DNA of 64,000 bases from Tritrichomonas musculus (lineage: Eukaryota; Parabasalia; Tritrichomonadida; Tritrichomonadidae): positions 1,612,001 to 1,676,000 of the forward strand of contig JAPFFF010000031.1 in NCBI GenBank assembly GCA_039105265.1, in the 5' to 3' direction. Below are positions 10,087 to 20,200 of the stretch, piece by piece; positions within the stretch are counted from its first letter, which is position 1; the number at the start of each line of letters is the position of its first letter. The position numbers and the translations under genes are program-made. Under the pieces are notes generated by a model. The model did not search any database, was not told where the DNA came from, and saw nothing but the letters and a program-made list of their open reading frames with translations.

Positions 10087-12012
10087 TTATTTAGCAATTA
10101 TTTCAGGATCAAGTTCTTTATCGTTATTTGAATTTTTTCGAAAATCATCTATAGTTACATTATGTAAATAATTTTTGAATATTCTTTTCGATGGATCAAG
10201 AAAAGCTTCTTGATTTATAAAATTAATTCCATCATCAATATTTTTTGGGGAAAATGATGCACATCCTGTCCTCTCTGATAATATAATAGTATCATTTATT
10301 TTATCTTTTGTAATAAGTATCGTATCGATTCTAATATTATTCAAAATAGCATAATTTAATATATCGCACTTTTGAATTTCATTTGAATGAACTTCTTCAC
10401 CATCAGAAAAAACAATCAGTCTTAATGTTGCACTTGGATATTGATTATTTTGATGTTCTTTGATTAATAAATCTGTAGCTTCTTTTATTGACATGTATAG
10501 TGCTGTTCCTCCACGTGGTTTTTCATTACATTTGTTAATTTGATTTAAAAAATCTTCTGAATTTTGCGTCAGTTCACATAATATTTGATTTTGATGATTG
10601 AATAAAATTAATCCATATAGTGAGCATATATTTAGTTCTTTTGACTTTTTAATGAATTCGCAAACAAATTTTTTAGATGCATCAAATCTATTATGAGATT
10701 GATCAAAATTATTAGACATTGAACCAGAATGATCAATTACGAAATAAACAAGCTGCTTTACATTAATTTTGTTTTGAAGATTATTTATATCATTTTCCAA
10801 ATTTTCTAATTTAATTAAAAGTTGCTTATTGTCATTTTCTAATTTTTCTATTTTACTTAAAAAAACATTTTTATCATTTTCCAATTGTTTTGTCTTTTCA
10901 ATAGTTTCCTTGTGTTCTTTGTTCAAATCATCTAATTGATTTAATATTTTTTTGTTATCATTTTCTAATTGTTTTGTCTTTTCAATAGTTTCCTTGTGTT
11001 CTTTGTTCAAATCATCTAATTGATTTAATATTTTTTTGTTATCATTTTCTAATTGTTTTGTCTTTTCAATAGTCTCCTTGTGTTCTTTATTCAAATCATC
11101 TAACTGATTTAATAATTTTTTGTTATCATTTTCCATATTTTGAATTTGACTCTGGCATTTATTCAAACTATCATTATATTCTTTTGTCTTATTATCTAAT
11201 TTGTTTTGAATACGTTCTTCATTTTCTTTTAATAATTTAATATAAGCAAAATCGCCAGATAAATATTGAAAATAACGTTTTGATGGCGAATCCTTTAATC
11301 TTAAATATGTTGATACTAAATCATCAAAATTTTCTTTTGTTAAATTTTTAATATCAAGAAAAGGAAAGAAAATAAATCGTTCATCGAGCGATTCTATAAT
11401 GAATGAAAATAAATCGTTGCAAGGAATATTTTGCGGATGACTTTTTTCAAGTATTCTGTAAATGACGCATTTGGGCAATTTTTTAAATAGCTTATTTTTA
11501 ATAATTTCATTTATTTTATTTGTTAAACATTTCTCCATTTCCACATTAATAATATTTTTAATTATTGAGTCATCATCATCAATGTCATCACTTTTAATTT
11601 CATCATTTTTTTCTATCAAATAAGTTAAAATCATTACCAGGTTTTGTTGAAAATTAGGAAGTATTTTTTGGAGATTTTTTAGAAGTAAATCAACTTTAAA
11701 AATTGTTGATAATATAAAAAGATCTAATAAACTATCGTTTTTGATTTCAACTTGTTCCTCTTGTAAAATTTTGAAAAATGTTATAATATTTTCGTCTTCT
11801 AAATTAAATTTTTTTTTAATTTCTTGAATTTTTTGAGATAATTGTTCTTGTGCCATTTGACTTTTTTCTTGAATAAGTTTTGAATATTTGTATATTTGAA
11901 AATAATTGATTGTAATTGTATTGAGATTTATATGGATTGTTATCATGTTGTCATTTCCTTTTTTAAAATCCTTGTTGAGATCAATAATTAATGAGCATTG
12001 GTTCATTTCCAT
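10087..12012 (-). CDS. BTB/BACK-like, coiled-coil, von Willebrand factor A protein
   Basis: Intact 641-residue protein in three parts. Residues 1-260 form the trichomonad BTB/BACK-like N-terminal module (FFKILQEEQVEIKNDSLLDL; LFKKLPKCVIYRILEKS; DLFSFIIESLDERFIFFPF), the same module seen in the two PARG genes of this window. Residues ~265-415 are coiled coil built mainly from three 28-residue repeats (NQLDDLNKEHKETIEKTKQ). Residues ~418-600 are a vWA domain with a complete MIDAS metal site: DHSGS (~425), the GGT threonine (~502) and the SDGEE aspartate (~533). There is no signal peptide or TM, so it is probably a cytoplasmic, metal-dependent protein-binding adaptor. The start is the first of two ATGs, 18 bases after a TCATT motif. 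Confidence 0.8.
   Translation of the reverse strand: MEMNQCSLIIDLNKDFKKGNDNMITIHINLNTITINYFQIYKYSKLIQEKSQMAQEQLSQKIQEIKKKFNLEDENIITFFKILQEEQVEIKNDSLLDLFILSTIFKVDLLLKNLQKILPNFQQNLVMILTYLIEKNDEIKSDDIDDDDSIIKNIINVEMEKCLTNKINEIIKNKLFKKLPKCVIYRILEKSHPQNIPCNDLFSFIIESLDERFIFFPFLDIKNLTKENFDDLVSTYLRLKDSPSKRYFQYLSGDFAYIKLLKENEERIQNKLDNKTKEYNDSLNKCQSQIQNMENDNKKLLNQLDDLNKEHKETIEKTKQLENDNKKILNQLDDLNKEHKETIEKTKQLENDNKKILNQLDDLNKEHKETIEKTKQLENDKNVFLSKIEKLENDNKQLLIKLENLENDINNLQNKINVKQLVYFVIDHSGSMSNNFDQSHNRFDASKKFVCEFIKKSKELNICSLYGLILFNHQNQILCELTQNSEDFLNQINKCNEKPRGGTALYMSIKEATDLLIKEHQNNQYPSATLRLIVFSDGEEVHSNEIQKCDILNYAILNNIRIDTILITKDKINDTIILSERTGCASFSPKNIDDGINFINQEAFLDPSKRIFKNYLHNVTIDDFRKNSNNDKELDPEIIAK
10885..11136 (-). 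repeat. 84-bp in-frame tandem repeat, 3 copies
   Basis: Three near-identical 84-bp units (the motif TTGTTTTGTC recurs at 10885, 10969 and 11053) encode the 28-residue coiled-coil repeats of the vWA gene. The high nucleotide identity points to recent duplication within the gene. Confidence 0.8.
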
Positions 12013-12027
12013 TGTATCCTAAATAAA

Positions 12028-12032
12028 AATGA
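12028..12032 (-). promoter_or_regulatory. Initiator-like TCATT motif
   Basis: TCATT on the minus strand lies about 18 bases before the vWA-gene ATG, matching TCA(+1)Py(T/A). Weak support on its own. Confidence 0.3.
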
Positions 12033-12257
12033 AATTTATACTCTTTGAGAAATTTATAAATTTTCCATTTTTTTCCATTTTCCAAATTTCCAATTTTATT
12101 TTTTCCAAATTTCCAAATTTCCATTTTTAAAATTGAGGTATTAAAATGGAATTCAATTGGATTGCAACAAATAAAATTATATTATTTGATTTGCCTTTTA
12201 TTAACATATAGGTGGACTCGAACTTGATCTCCTAAAAAGTCGTAAATAGGACTTAAA

Positions 12258-12395
12258 GTCTAAAAAGTTTATCTCAAAAAATCATTAATTTGATTTAAAG
12301 TCTAAAAAGTTTATCTCAAAAAATCTTTAATTTAATTTTAAGTCTAAAAAGTTTATCTCAAAAAGTCATTAAATTGAATTAAAGTCTAAAATATT
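12258..12395. repeat. 42-bp tandem repeat cut off by the fold-back element
   Basis: The word GTCTAAAAAGTTTATCTCAAA starts at 12258, 12300 and 12342, and a fourth copy starts at 12384 but is cut after about 12 bases where the fold-back element begins. The exact 42-base spacing marks a tandem array. The right flank of the element (from 24203) contains TTTTATCTCAATTTT, resembling the missing part of the unit, so the element may have inserted inside this array. Confidence 0.7.
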
Positions 12396-13404
12396 TGGGA
12401 CTATATCAAAATTTCCACTTTTTCTCTGGCCAGTATCAAAATTTTCAATTAAAAAAAAATAAGTATCATTTTTTAATAGAAAAAAAAATTCTAGTATCAT
12501 ATTTTAATAGAAAAACATTTCATGAGTATCATTTTTTTTTATCAATTTTTTTATCTTTTGCAACAAGTACACAGGAAAAATCTAAAAAAAATATATCTCG
12601 AATCAGCTACAGGAGAACGTTCAAATGATAGTATTTTTATGCAAAAGTAAACAACTCGCTCGACATATTAAAATTTAATTCACCAAGAATCATTCGAAAA
12701 AAAGTATTTAACGCTGGTTTATTGTAGAAAAACAAGTTTAACTTAATTTTTCTCAGCAACATGAGCTAAAAACCAGTTTTTCAAATCGATGTCTAATTAC
12801 GAATAATCAATTTTTTTACGGGTCTACTTATGTACCAAGTTTTACTGCTTCAATTAATATTCTTTATCATTTTTTACATATATTCATGACTACAAATACT
12901 ATGTAATTCGCTTTCTATTTTTGAAAATTCTCACGAATATTCAAAAAATTATTCAAAAAACAGAGACAAAAATATGTTATATCTACACTATATATAGTAT
13001 AACTTTAAAATATAGTAGTATTGTTTCTTTATTTTCTTTTTTATGTCTAAAAACTTAATAATTTTGCAAAATTGTAAACGAATAATAAACGTTCTTCTTT
13101 TTCATTTATTTTTCTTTTCATCAAATTATAAATTTTTTGAGCTTTTTTCTAATGAAAAATTTAACATTTTAAAAATATTTAGAAATAAATTATTGTAATT
13201 TAATGAAAATGATTAAATATTATAATCTAATGAAAATTATCCAATTAATATGATTGAATGAACTTGATTGTTTATAATAATTCGATATTTATAAAAAATG
13301 CAATTGTTTGAATGTGATTATTTAGAAGATTTAATTTGATTAGAAGAATGTGATTGATTAAAAAATTTATTTGAATCAATTATATTCAATTATCCCTAGG
13401 TAAT
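12396..13404 (+). repeat. Left unique arm of the fold-back element
   Basis: About 1 kb of non-satellite sequence, inverted copy of 23197-24202. It contains a 77-residue open stretch near its tip that is repeated identically in the other arm; this is repeat sequence rather than a gene. It also has AT-rich stretches and several short hairpins. Confidence 0.8.
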
Positions 13405-15003
13405 CACTTTCATTCTTTCATTCGCTTTAATTCAATCACTTTTACTCATTCAATCATTTTCATTCATTCAATCATTTTCATTCATTCAATCATTTCATTC
13501 ATTCAATTACTTTCATTCATTCAATCATTTCATTCATTCAATTACTTTCATTCATTCAATCACTTTCATTCATTCAATCATTTCATTCATTCAATCACTT
13601 TTACTCATTCAATCACTTTCATTCATTCAATCATTTCATTCATTCAATCATTTCATTCATTCAATCACTTTCATTCATTCAATCATTTCATTCATTCAAT
13701 CATTTCATTCATTCAATCACTTTTACTCATTCAATCACTTTCATTCATTCAATCACTTTCATTCATTCAATCATTTCATTCATTCAATCACTTTCATTCA
13801 TTCAATCATTTCATTCATTCAATCACTTTCATTCATTCAATCACTTTCATTCATTCAATCATTTCATTCATTCAATCACTTTTACTCATTCAATCATTTC
13901 ATTCATTCAATCATTTCATTCACTCAATCACTTTCATTCATTTAATTACTTTCATTCATTCAATCATTTCATTCATTCAATCATTTCATTCATTCAATTA
14001 CTTTCATTCATTCAATCATTTCATTCATTCAATCATTTCATTCATTCAATCACTTTCATTCATTCAATCACTTTCATTCATTCAATTACTTTCATTCATT
14101 CAATCATTTCATTCATTCAATCATTTCATTCATTCAATCACTTTTACTCATTCAATCATTTCATTCATTCAATCATTTCATTCATTCAATCATTTCATTC
14201 ATTCAATCATTTCATTCACTCAATCACTTTCATTCATTCAATCACTTTCATTCATTCAATCACTTTCATTCATTCAATCATTTCATTCATTCAATCACTT
14301 TCATTCATTCAATCACTTTTACTCATTCAATCATTTCATTCATTCAATCATTTCATTCATTCAATCATTTCATTCATTCAATCACTTTTACTCATTCAAT
14401 CATTTCATTCATTCAATCACTTTCATTCATTCAATCATTTCATTCATTCAATCATTTCATTCATTCAATCACTTTTACTCATTCAATCATTTCATTCATT
14501 CAATCACTTTTACTCATTCAATCATTTCATTCATTCAATCATTTCATTCATTCAATCACTTTTACTCATTCAATCATTTCATTCATTCAATCATTTCATT
14601 CATTCAATTACTTTCATTCATTCAATCATTTCATTCATTCAATCACTTTCATTCATTCAATCATTTCATTCATTCAATCACTTTCATTCATTCAATCACT
14701 TTTACTCATTCAATCATTTCATTCATTCAATCATTTCATTCATTCAATCACTTTTACTCATTCAATCATTTCATTCATTCAATCATTTCATTCATTCAAT
14801 CATTTCATTCATTCAATCATTTTCATTCATTCAATCACTTTCATTCATTCAATCACTTTTACTCATTCAATCACTTTCATTCATTCAATCATTTCATTCA
14901 TTCAATCACTTTTACTCATTCAATCACTTTCATTCATTCAATCATTTCATTCATTCAATTACTTTCATTCATTCAATCATTTCATTCATTCAATCATTTT
15001 AAT
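13405..15003 (+). repeat. Left minisatellite array (17-18 bp unit)
   Basis: About 90 copies of CATTCATTCAATCATTT or the 18-bp CATTCATTCAATCACTTT, with a recurring variant ACTCATTCAATCACTTTT and a CAATTACTTT variant. The variants are interspersed in no simple higher-order order. The first units after CCTAGG match the mirrored units of the right array, so the inverted repeat continues into the satellite. Confidence 0.9.
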
Positions 15004-15193
15004 TCTTTCTTTCGTTTTAATTCAATAAATCGCTTTAAGATGGTTCTCCATAACCGACATTTTTAGAATGCATTAATCTCAACGAATACTAAATCTCATA
15101 GAACCAAACTCAATACATAAAGCATACAATTATATATATATATTTTTAAAGTTCACAGACATACAAAATCTAATATTAATTTTTTGATGAATA

Positions 15194-15501
15194 CAGCGGT
15201 TTTGGAAATAGATTAGTATTTTTTGGAAATAAAATAGCATGATTTAAATGTGTTTATAAGACCGCTAAAAATTCCTTCGAAATAAAATAGATAATGATTA
15301 TTTTCCATTCAATTTTCCATTTTTTTGTTGAGGAAAAATATAAAATCTTAGCAATCTTTTACCAATTTATAGTGTTTTAAAACACTATAAAATTTCTTTA
15401 ATCTATCTCTTAAAACTGTTTTTAAGTATGATTAAATTGAATAGAAAATGTTCGTTCCTATTTTGTGTCCAAAAAATTCTAATCTATTTCCAAAACAGCT
15501 G
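15194..15501. mobile_element. 308-bp MITE nested in the loop, TA target duplication
   Basis: The inverted ends, CAGCGGTTTTGGAAATAG on the left and the mirrored CAGCTGTTTTGGAAATAG on the right, continue as a ~45-bp imperfect repeat and are flanked by TA (15192-15193 and 15502-15503). TA flanks are the mark of Tc1/mariner-class insertion. There is no coding capacity. Its middle holds a 24-bp perfect palindrome at 15367-15390 (half-site TTATAGTGTTTT). It must have entered the loop after, or together with, capture of this DNA. Confidence 0.75.
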
Positions 15502-15594
15502 TACTCATTTTAAAAATCAGCGAGCTTTATAAAGTAATAATAATATATTAAAATAAAAGGATTTATGGAATATACTCATGAAAAAGTTATTAAG

Positions 15595-16460
15595 GGCGTA
15601 CATTCCAAAAATACCATTTTATCGTTGAGGTTACTAAACAGGATAGATATCGAGGTAGATCTAACCTTTTCACGTGTCGATTTAGTACCTAGCACAATTT
15701 CTTGAAGTACTAGTATATTATTCGATAAGTTTATCTATATATTTAAATGATTTCGTATTTGGATCGTAATATCTAGATTTATATGTATCACTCTTTTCTG
15801 GTTCGATATTCTTACGTGGTACTGTTCAAGATATATTACAGAGCTTACCATTGCGTTTCGTGAATCGTTTATTCTTTTAGGGTAAATATTCATTAAAGGA
15901 TCTAGCATTGAATTTACTAGCATAAAGATTAAGACATAACTGAATATTAAAGGTTTTATGGTCGCATTTGGCAGTTAACTCCGTAATCGCTCTTTTCAGT
16001 AATGGTAAATCATCTATAGTATACAACTCTTCTAGACTTGGCTCTGTTGTATTCTTGTTCTTACTATTCGTAGAAGATATTTCTCTGAAACTCATTTCAG
16101 TAGTCATATTTTATTTATGAATATTGGATTAAAAATTCTTTTAAATTCGTGTTTGGGGTTATTTATAGAGATATCGTAAACAGGATTTCAGTGTAGTTTT
16201 ATCGGTTACTAGAACTTTACTGAGGAACTATCTCATGTATATCATTAACTCACTAAAGTTCGATCTATCGTTTAAAAACTCGTTGGAAAGCTATATATAT
16301 GGAAGGTCCATAAGTGTTCTCGGAGGTCTTAGAAGGTTTTAAAAGCGTGCAGAGTGAGGATACATCGCATCCCTTAATCTTACTACTCATGCTGAAAATG
16401 ATAGAATTGAATTCCATTCGCCCGAGCACGTTATATATCTGCAACACTTGCTATAAGCAA
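15595..16460 (-). pseudogene. Coding-like remnant in the fold-back loop, origin unknown
   Basis: This stretch has visibly different base composition from its surroundings (more G+C, fewer homopolymer runs). It has minus-strand open pieces that do not form one clean gene; the best pieces lie around 15735-16107 and 16265-16447. No domain is recognised. It looks like a decayed gene or piece of another mobile element picked up by the fold-back element. It is clearly broken, and no family is claimed. Confidence 0.35.
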
Positions 16461-16626
16461 AGGAAAAATTATTGATATTCTGGATCATATTTTTCATAAT
16501 CACAATTAATAAACCCCTGTAGTTCTAGATGATGAAATAACCAAACCTTGAAATTTTTGTTTTGATCTCTTCATAAATTGGACGAAATTTTTTTTTCCGA
16601 AAGCAAAATCATTAAATATTTTAACA

Positions 16627-16818
16627 TTAAATTATTTTCAAGTCTTTTGATGTTACATTTATCTTTACAATGGCGTTTTTTGCTGATTTTTTGGTTATAT
16701 AAAATGATTTACATAATGAGCATATAAAAATTAGAAACAAATCATGTGCATTGTATTTGGTAATTTTTTTAACAAAGCTAAAAGTAACATCAAATTGATT
16801 TATAAACCAGTCACTCAT
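16627..16818 (-). CDS. Small hypothetical protein in the loop (63 aa)
   Basis: An ATG-started frame of 63 residues, MSDWFINQFDVTFSFVKKIT at its start and a basic, hydroxyl-rich end (NVTSKDLKII). It has a central Cys/Phe-rich stretch (FLIFICSLCKSFYITKK) but no recognisable domain. It points away from the ankyrin fragment to its right, so the two could be a captured piece of a host divergent gene pair. It may equally be the 5' end of a lost gene or a chance frame. Confidence 0.25.
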   Translation of the reverse strand: MSDWFINQFDVTFSFVKKITKYNAHDLFLIFICSLCKSFYITKKSAKNAIVKINVTSKDLKII

Positions 16819-16941
16819 ATTAATTGAAATTTAAAAAAATATCAGAATAAAAAATAAACTATTGAATTTTCAAAGCTATAAAAAAATTCTGAGCTTTGAA
16901 ACTTTTTGTATATACCCTCAGTTTTGATAAAGCAAAACGTA

Positions 16942-17212
16942 ATGGATTGTAAGAAATATATACAGAAAATGAGAATGGTTCAAGCCAATATTCTCTCCTT
17001 TATAAAAGAAGATAAAAATACAGAAGAATACTTTCAAATTTTAACCAATTTATTTGATGATCAAAATTATAATAATGATAAGCAAAAACTAAGAATCATT
17101 CTGAATATGATTGCAAATATTGTTAATAATTATCATCGGGTATCCGATTTCTTCTGAAAAATAGAGAAAATTTTAATGTTTCTAAAGGATGATATCATTA
17201 ATATCTATTCTA
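16942..17212 (+). pseudogene. 5' fragment of a DUF3447-type ankyrin gene, truncated by the satellite
   Basis: From ATG 16942 the frame reads MDCKKYIQKMRMVQANILSF ... NNYHRVSDFF. This is the N-terminal helical region typical of trichomonad ankyrin proteins; compare SNNYHRSSRFFERIEIIL in the gene at 40427-41503. An in-frame TGA at 17155-17157 interrupts it. The same frame then continues KIEKILMFLKDDIINIYSN, as the family would, up to 17212, where the minisatellite begins and homology stops. It is thus a host gene end captured in the fold-back loop, with one nonsense change and all ankyrin repeats missing. Confidence 0.7.
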
Positions 17213-17215
17213 ATT

Positions 17216-20200
17216 GAATGAATGAAAGTAATTGAATGAATGAAAGCAATTGAATGAATGAAATGATTGAATGAATGAAATGATTGAATGAGTAAAAGTA
17301 ATTGAATGAATGAAAGTGATTGAATGAATGAAAGTGATTGAATGAATGAAAGTGATTGAATGAATGAAAGTGATTGAATGAATGAAATGATTGAATGAAT
17401 GAAATGATTGAATGAATGAAAGTGATTGAATGAATGAAAGTGATTGAATGAATGAAAGTGATTGAATGAGTAAAAGTGATTGAATGAATGAAAGTGATTG
17501 AATGAATGAAAGTGATTGAATGAATGAAATGATTGAATGAATGAAAGTAATTGAATGAATGAAATGATTGAATGAATGAAAGTAATTGAATGAATGAAAG
17601 TGATTGAGTGAATGAAATGATTGAATGAATGAAATGATTGAATGAGTAAAAGTGATTGAATGAATGAAATGATTGAATGAATGAAAGTAATTGAATGAAT
17701 GAAAGTGATTGAGTGAATGAAATGATTGAATGAATGAAAGTGATTGAATGAATGAAAGTAATTGAATGAATGAAAGCAATTGAATGAATGAAATGATTGA
17801 ATGAATGAAATGATTGAATGAGTAAAAGTAATTGAATGAATGAAAGTGATTGAATGAATGAAAGTGATTGAATGAATGAAAGTAATTGAATGAATGAAAG
17901 TGATTGAATGAATGAAATGATTGAATGAATGAAATGATTGAATGAGTAAAAGTAATTGAATGAATGAAAGTGATTGAATGAATGAAAGTGATTGAATGAA
18001 TGAAAGTGATTGAATGAATGAAAGTGATTGAATGAATGAAATGATTGAATGAATGAAATGATTGAATGAATGAAAGTGATTGAATGAATGAAAGTGATTG
18101 AATGAATGAAAGTGATTGAATGAGTAAAAGTGATTGAATGAATGAAAGTGATTGAATGAATGAAAGTGATTGAATGAATGAAATGATTGAATGAATGAAA
18201 GTAATTGAATGAATGAAATGATTGAATGAATGAAAGTAATTGAATGAATGAAAGTGATTGAGTGAATGAAATGATTGAATGAATGAAATGATTGAATGAG
18301 TAAAAGTGATTGAATGAATGAAATGATTGAATGAATGAAAGTAATTGAATGAATGAAAGTGATTGAGTGAATGAAATGATTGAATGAATGAAATGATTGA
18401 GTGAATGAAAGTGATTGAATGAATGAAAGTAATTGAATGAATGAAAGCAATGAATGAAATGATTGAATGAAATGAAATGATTGAATGAGTAAAAGTAATT
18501 GAATGAATGAAAGTGATTGAATGAATGAAAGTGATTGAATGAATGAAAGTAATTGAATGAATGAAAGCAATTGAATGAATGAAATGATTGAATGAATGAA
18601 ATGATTGAATGAGTAAAAGTAATTGAATGAATGAAAGTGATTGAATGAATGAAAGTGATTGAATGAATGAAAGTGATTGAATGAATGAAAGTGATTGAAT
18701 GAATGAAATGATTGAATGAATGAAATGATTGAATGAATGAAAGTGATTGAATGAATGAAAGTGATTGAATGAATGAAAGTGATTGAATGAGTAAAAGTGA
18801 TTGAATGAATGAAAGTGATTGAATGAATGAAAGTGATTGAATGAATGAAATGATTGAATGAATGAAAGTAATTGAATGAATGAAATGATTGAATGAATGA
18901 AAGTAATTGAATGAATGAAATGATTGAATGAATGAAAGTGATTGAATGAGTAAAAGTGATTGAATGAATGAAAGCAATTGAATGAATGAAATGATTGAAT
19001 GAATGAAATGATTGAATGAGTAAAAGTAATTGAATGAATGAAAGCAATTGAATGAATGAAAGTGATTGAATGAATGAAAGTGATTGAATGAATGAAAGTA
19101 ATTGAATGAATGAAAGCAATTGAATGAATGAAATGATTGAATGAATGAAATGATTGAATGAGTAAAAGTAATTGAATGAATGAAAGTGATTGAATGAATG
19201 AAAGTGATTGAATGAATGAAAGTGATTGAATGAATGAAAGTGATTGAATGAATGAAATGATTGAATGAATGAAATGATTGAATGAATGAAAGTGATTGAA
19301 TGAATGAAAGTGATTGAATGAATGAAAGTGATTGAATGAGTAAAAGTGATTGAATGAATGAAAGTGATTGAATGAATGAAAGTGATTGAATGAATGAAAT
19401 GATTGAATGAATGAAAGTAATTGAATGAATGAAATGATTGAATGAATGAAAGTAATTGAATGAATGAAATGATTGAATGAATGAAAGTGATTGAATGAGT
19501 AAAAGTGATTGAATGAATGAAAGTGATTGAATGAGTAAAAGTGATTGAATGAATGAAAGTGATTGAATGAATGAAAGTGATTGAATGAATGAAATGATTG
19601 AATGAATGAAAGTAATTGAATGAATGAAATGATTGAATGAATGAAAGTAATTGAATGAATGAAAGTGATTGAGTGAATGAAATGATTGAATGAGTAAAAG
19701 TAATTGAATGAATGAAAGTGATTGAATGAATGAAATGATTGAATGAATGAAATGATTGAATGAGTAAAAGTAATTGAATGAATGAAAGTGATTGAATGAA
19801 TGAAAGTGATTGAATGAATGAAAGTGATTGAATGAATGAAAGTGATTGAATGAATGAAAGTGATTGAATGAATGAAAGTGATTGAATGAATGAAAGTGAT
19901 TGAATGAATGAAAGTGATTGAATGAATGAAAGTGATTGAATGAGTAAAAGTGATTGAATGAATGAAAGTGATTGAATGAATGAAAGTGATTGAATGAATG
20001 AAATGATTGAATGAATGAAAGTAATTGAATGAATGAAATGATTGAATGAATGAAAGTAATTGAATGAATGAAAGTGATTGAGTGAATGAAATGATTGAAT
20101 GAATGAAATGATTGAATGAGTAAAAGTGATTGAATGAATGAAATGATTGAATGAATGAAAGTAATTGAATGAATGAAAGTGATTGAATGAATGAAATGAT

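Noticed and set aside
12395-12628. 77-residue frame at the fold-back tip, repeated identically at 23970-24203
   Set aside because: It lies wholly inside the inverted repeat arm, starts at the very tip and has no domain. It is best read as terminal repeat sequence.
13405-15003. CRISPR-like regular repeat array
   Set aside because: Units are contiguous with no unique spacers, and the genome is eukaryotic. It is a minisatellite.
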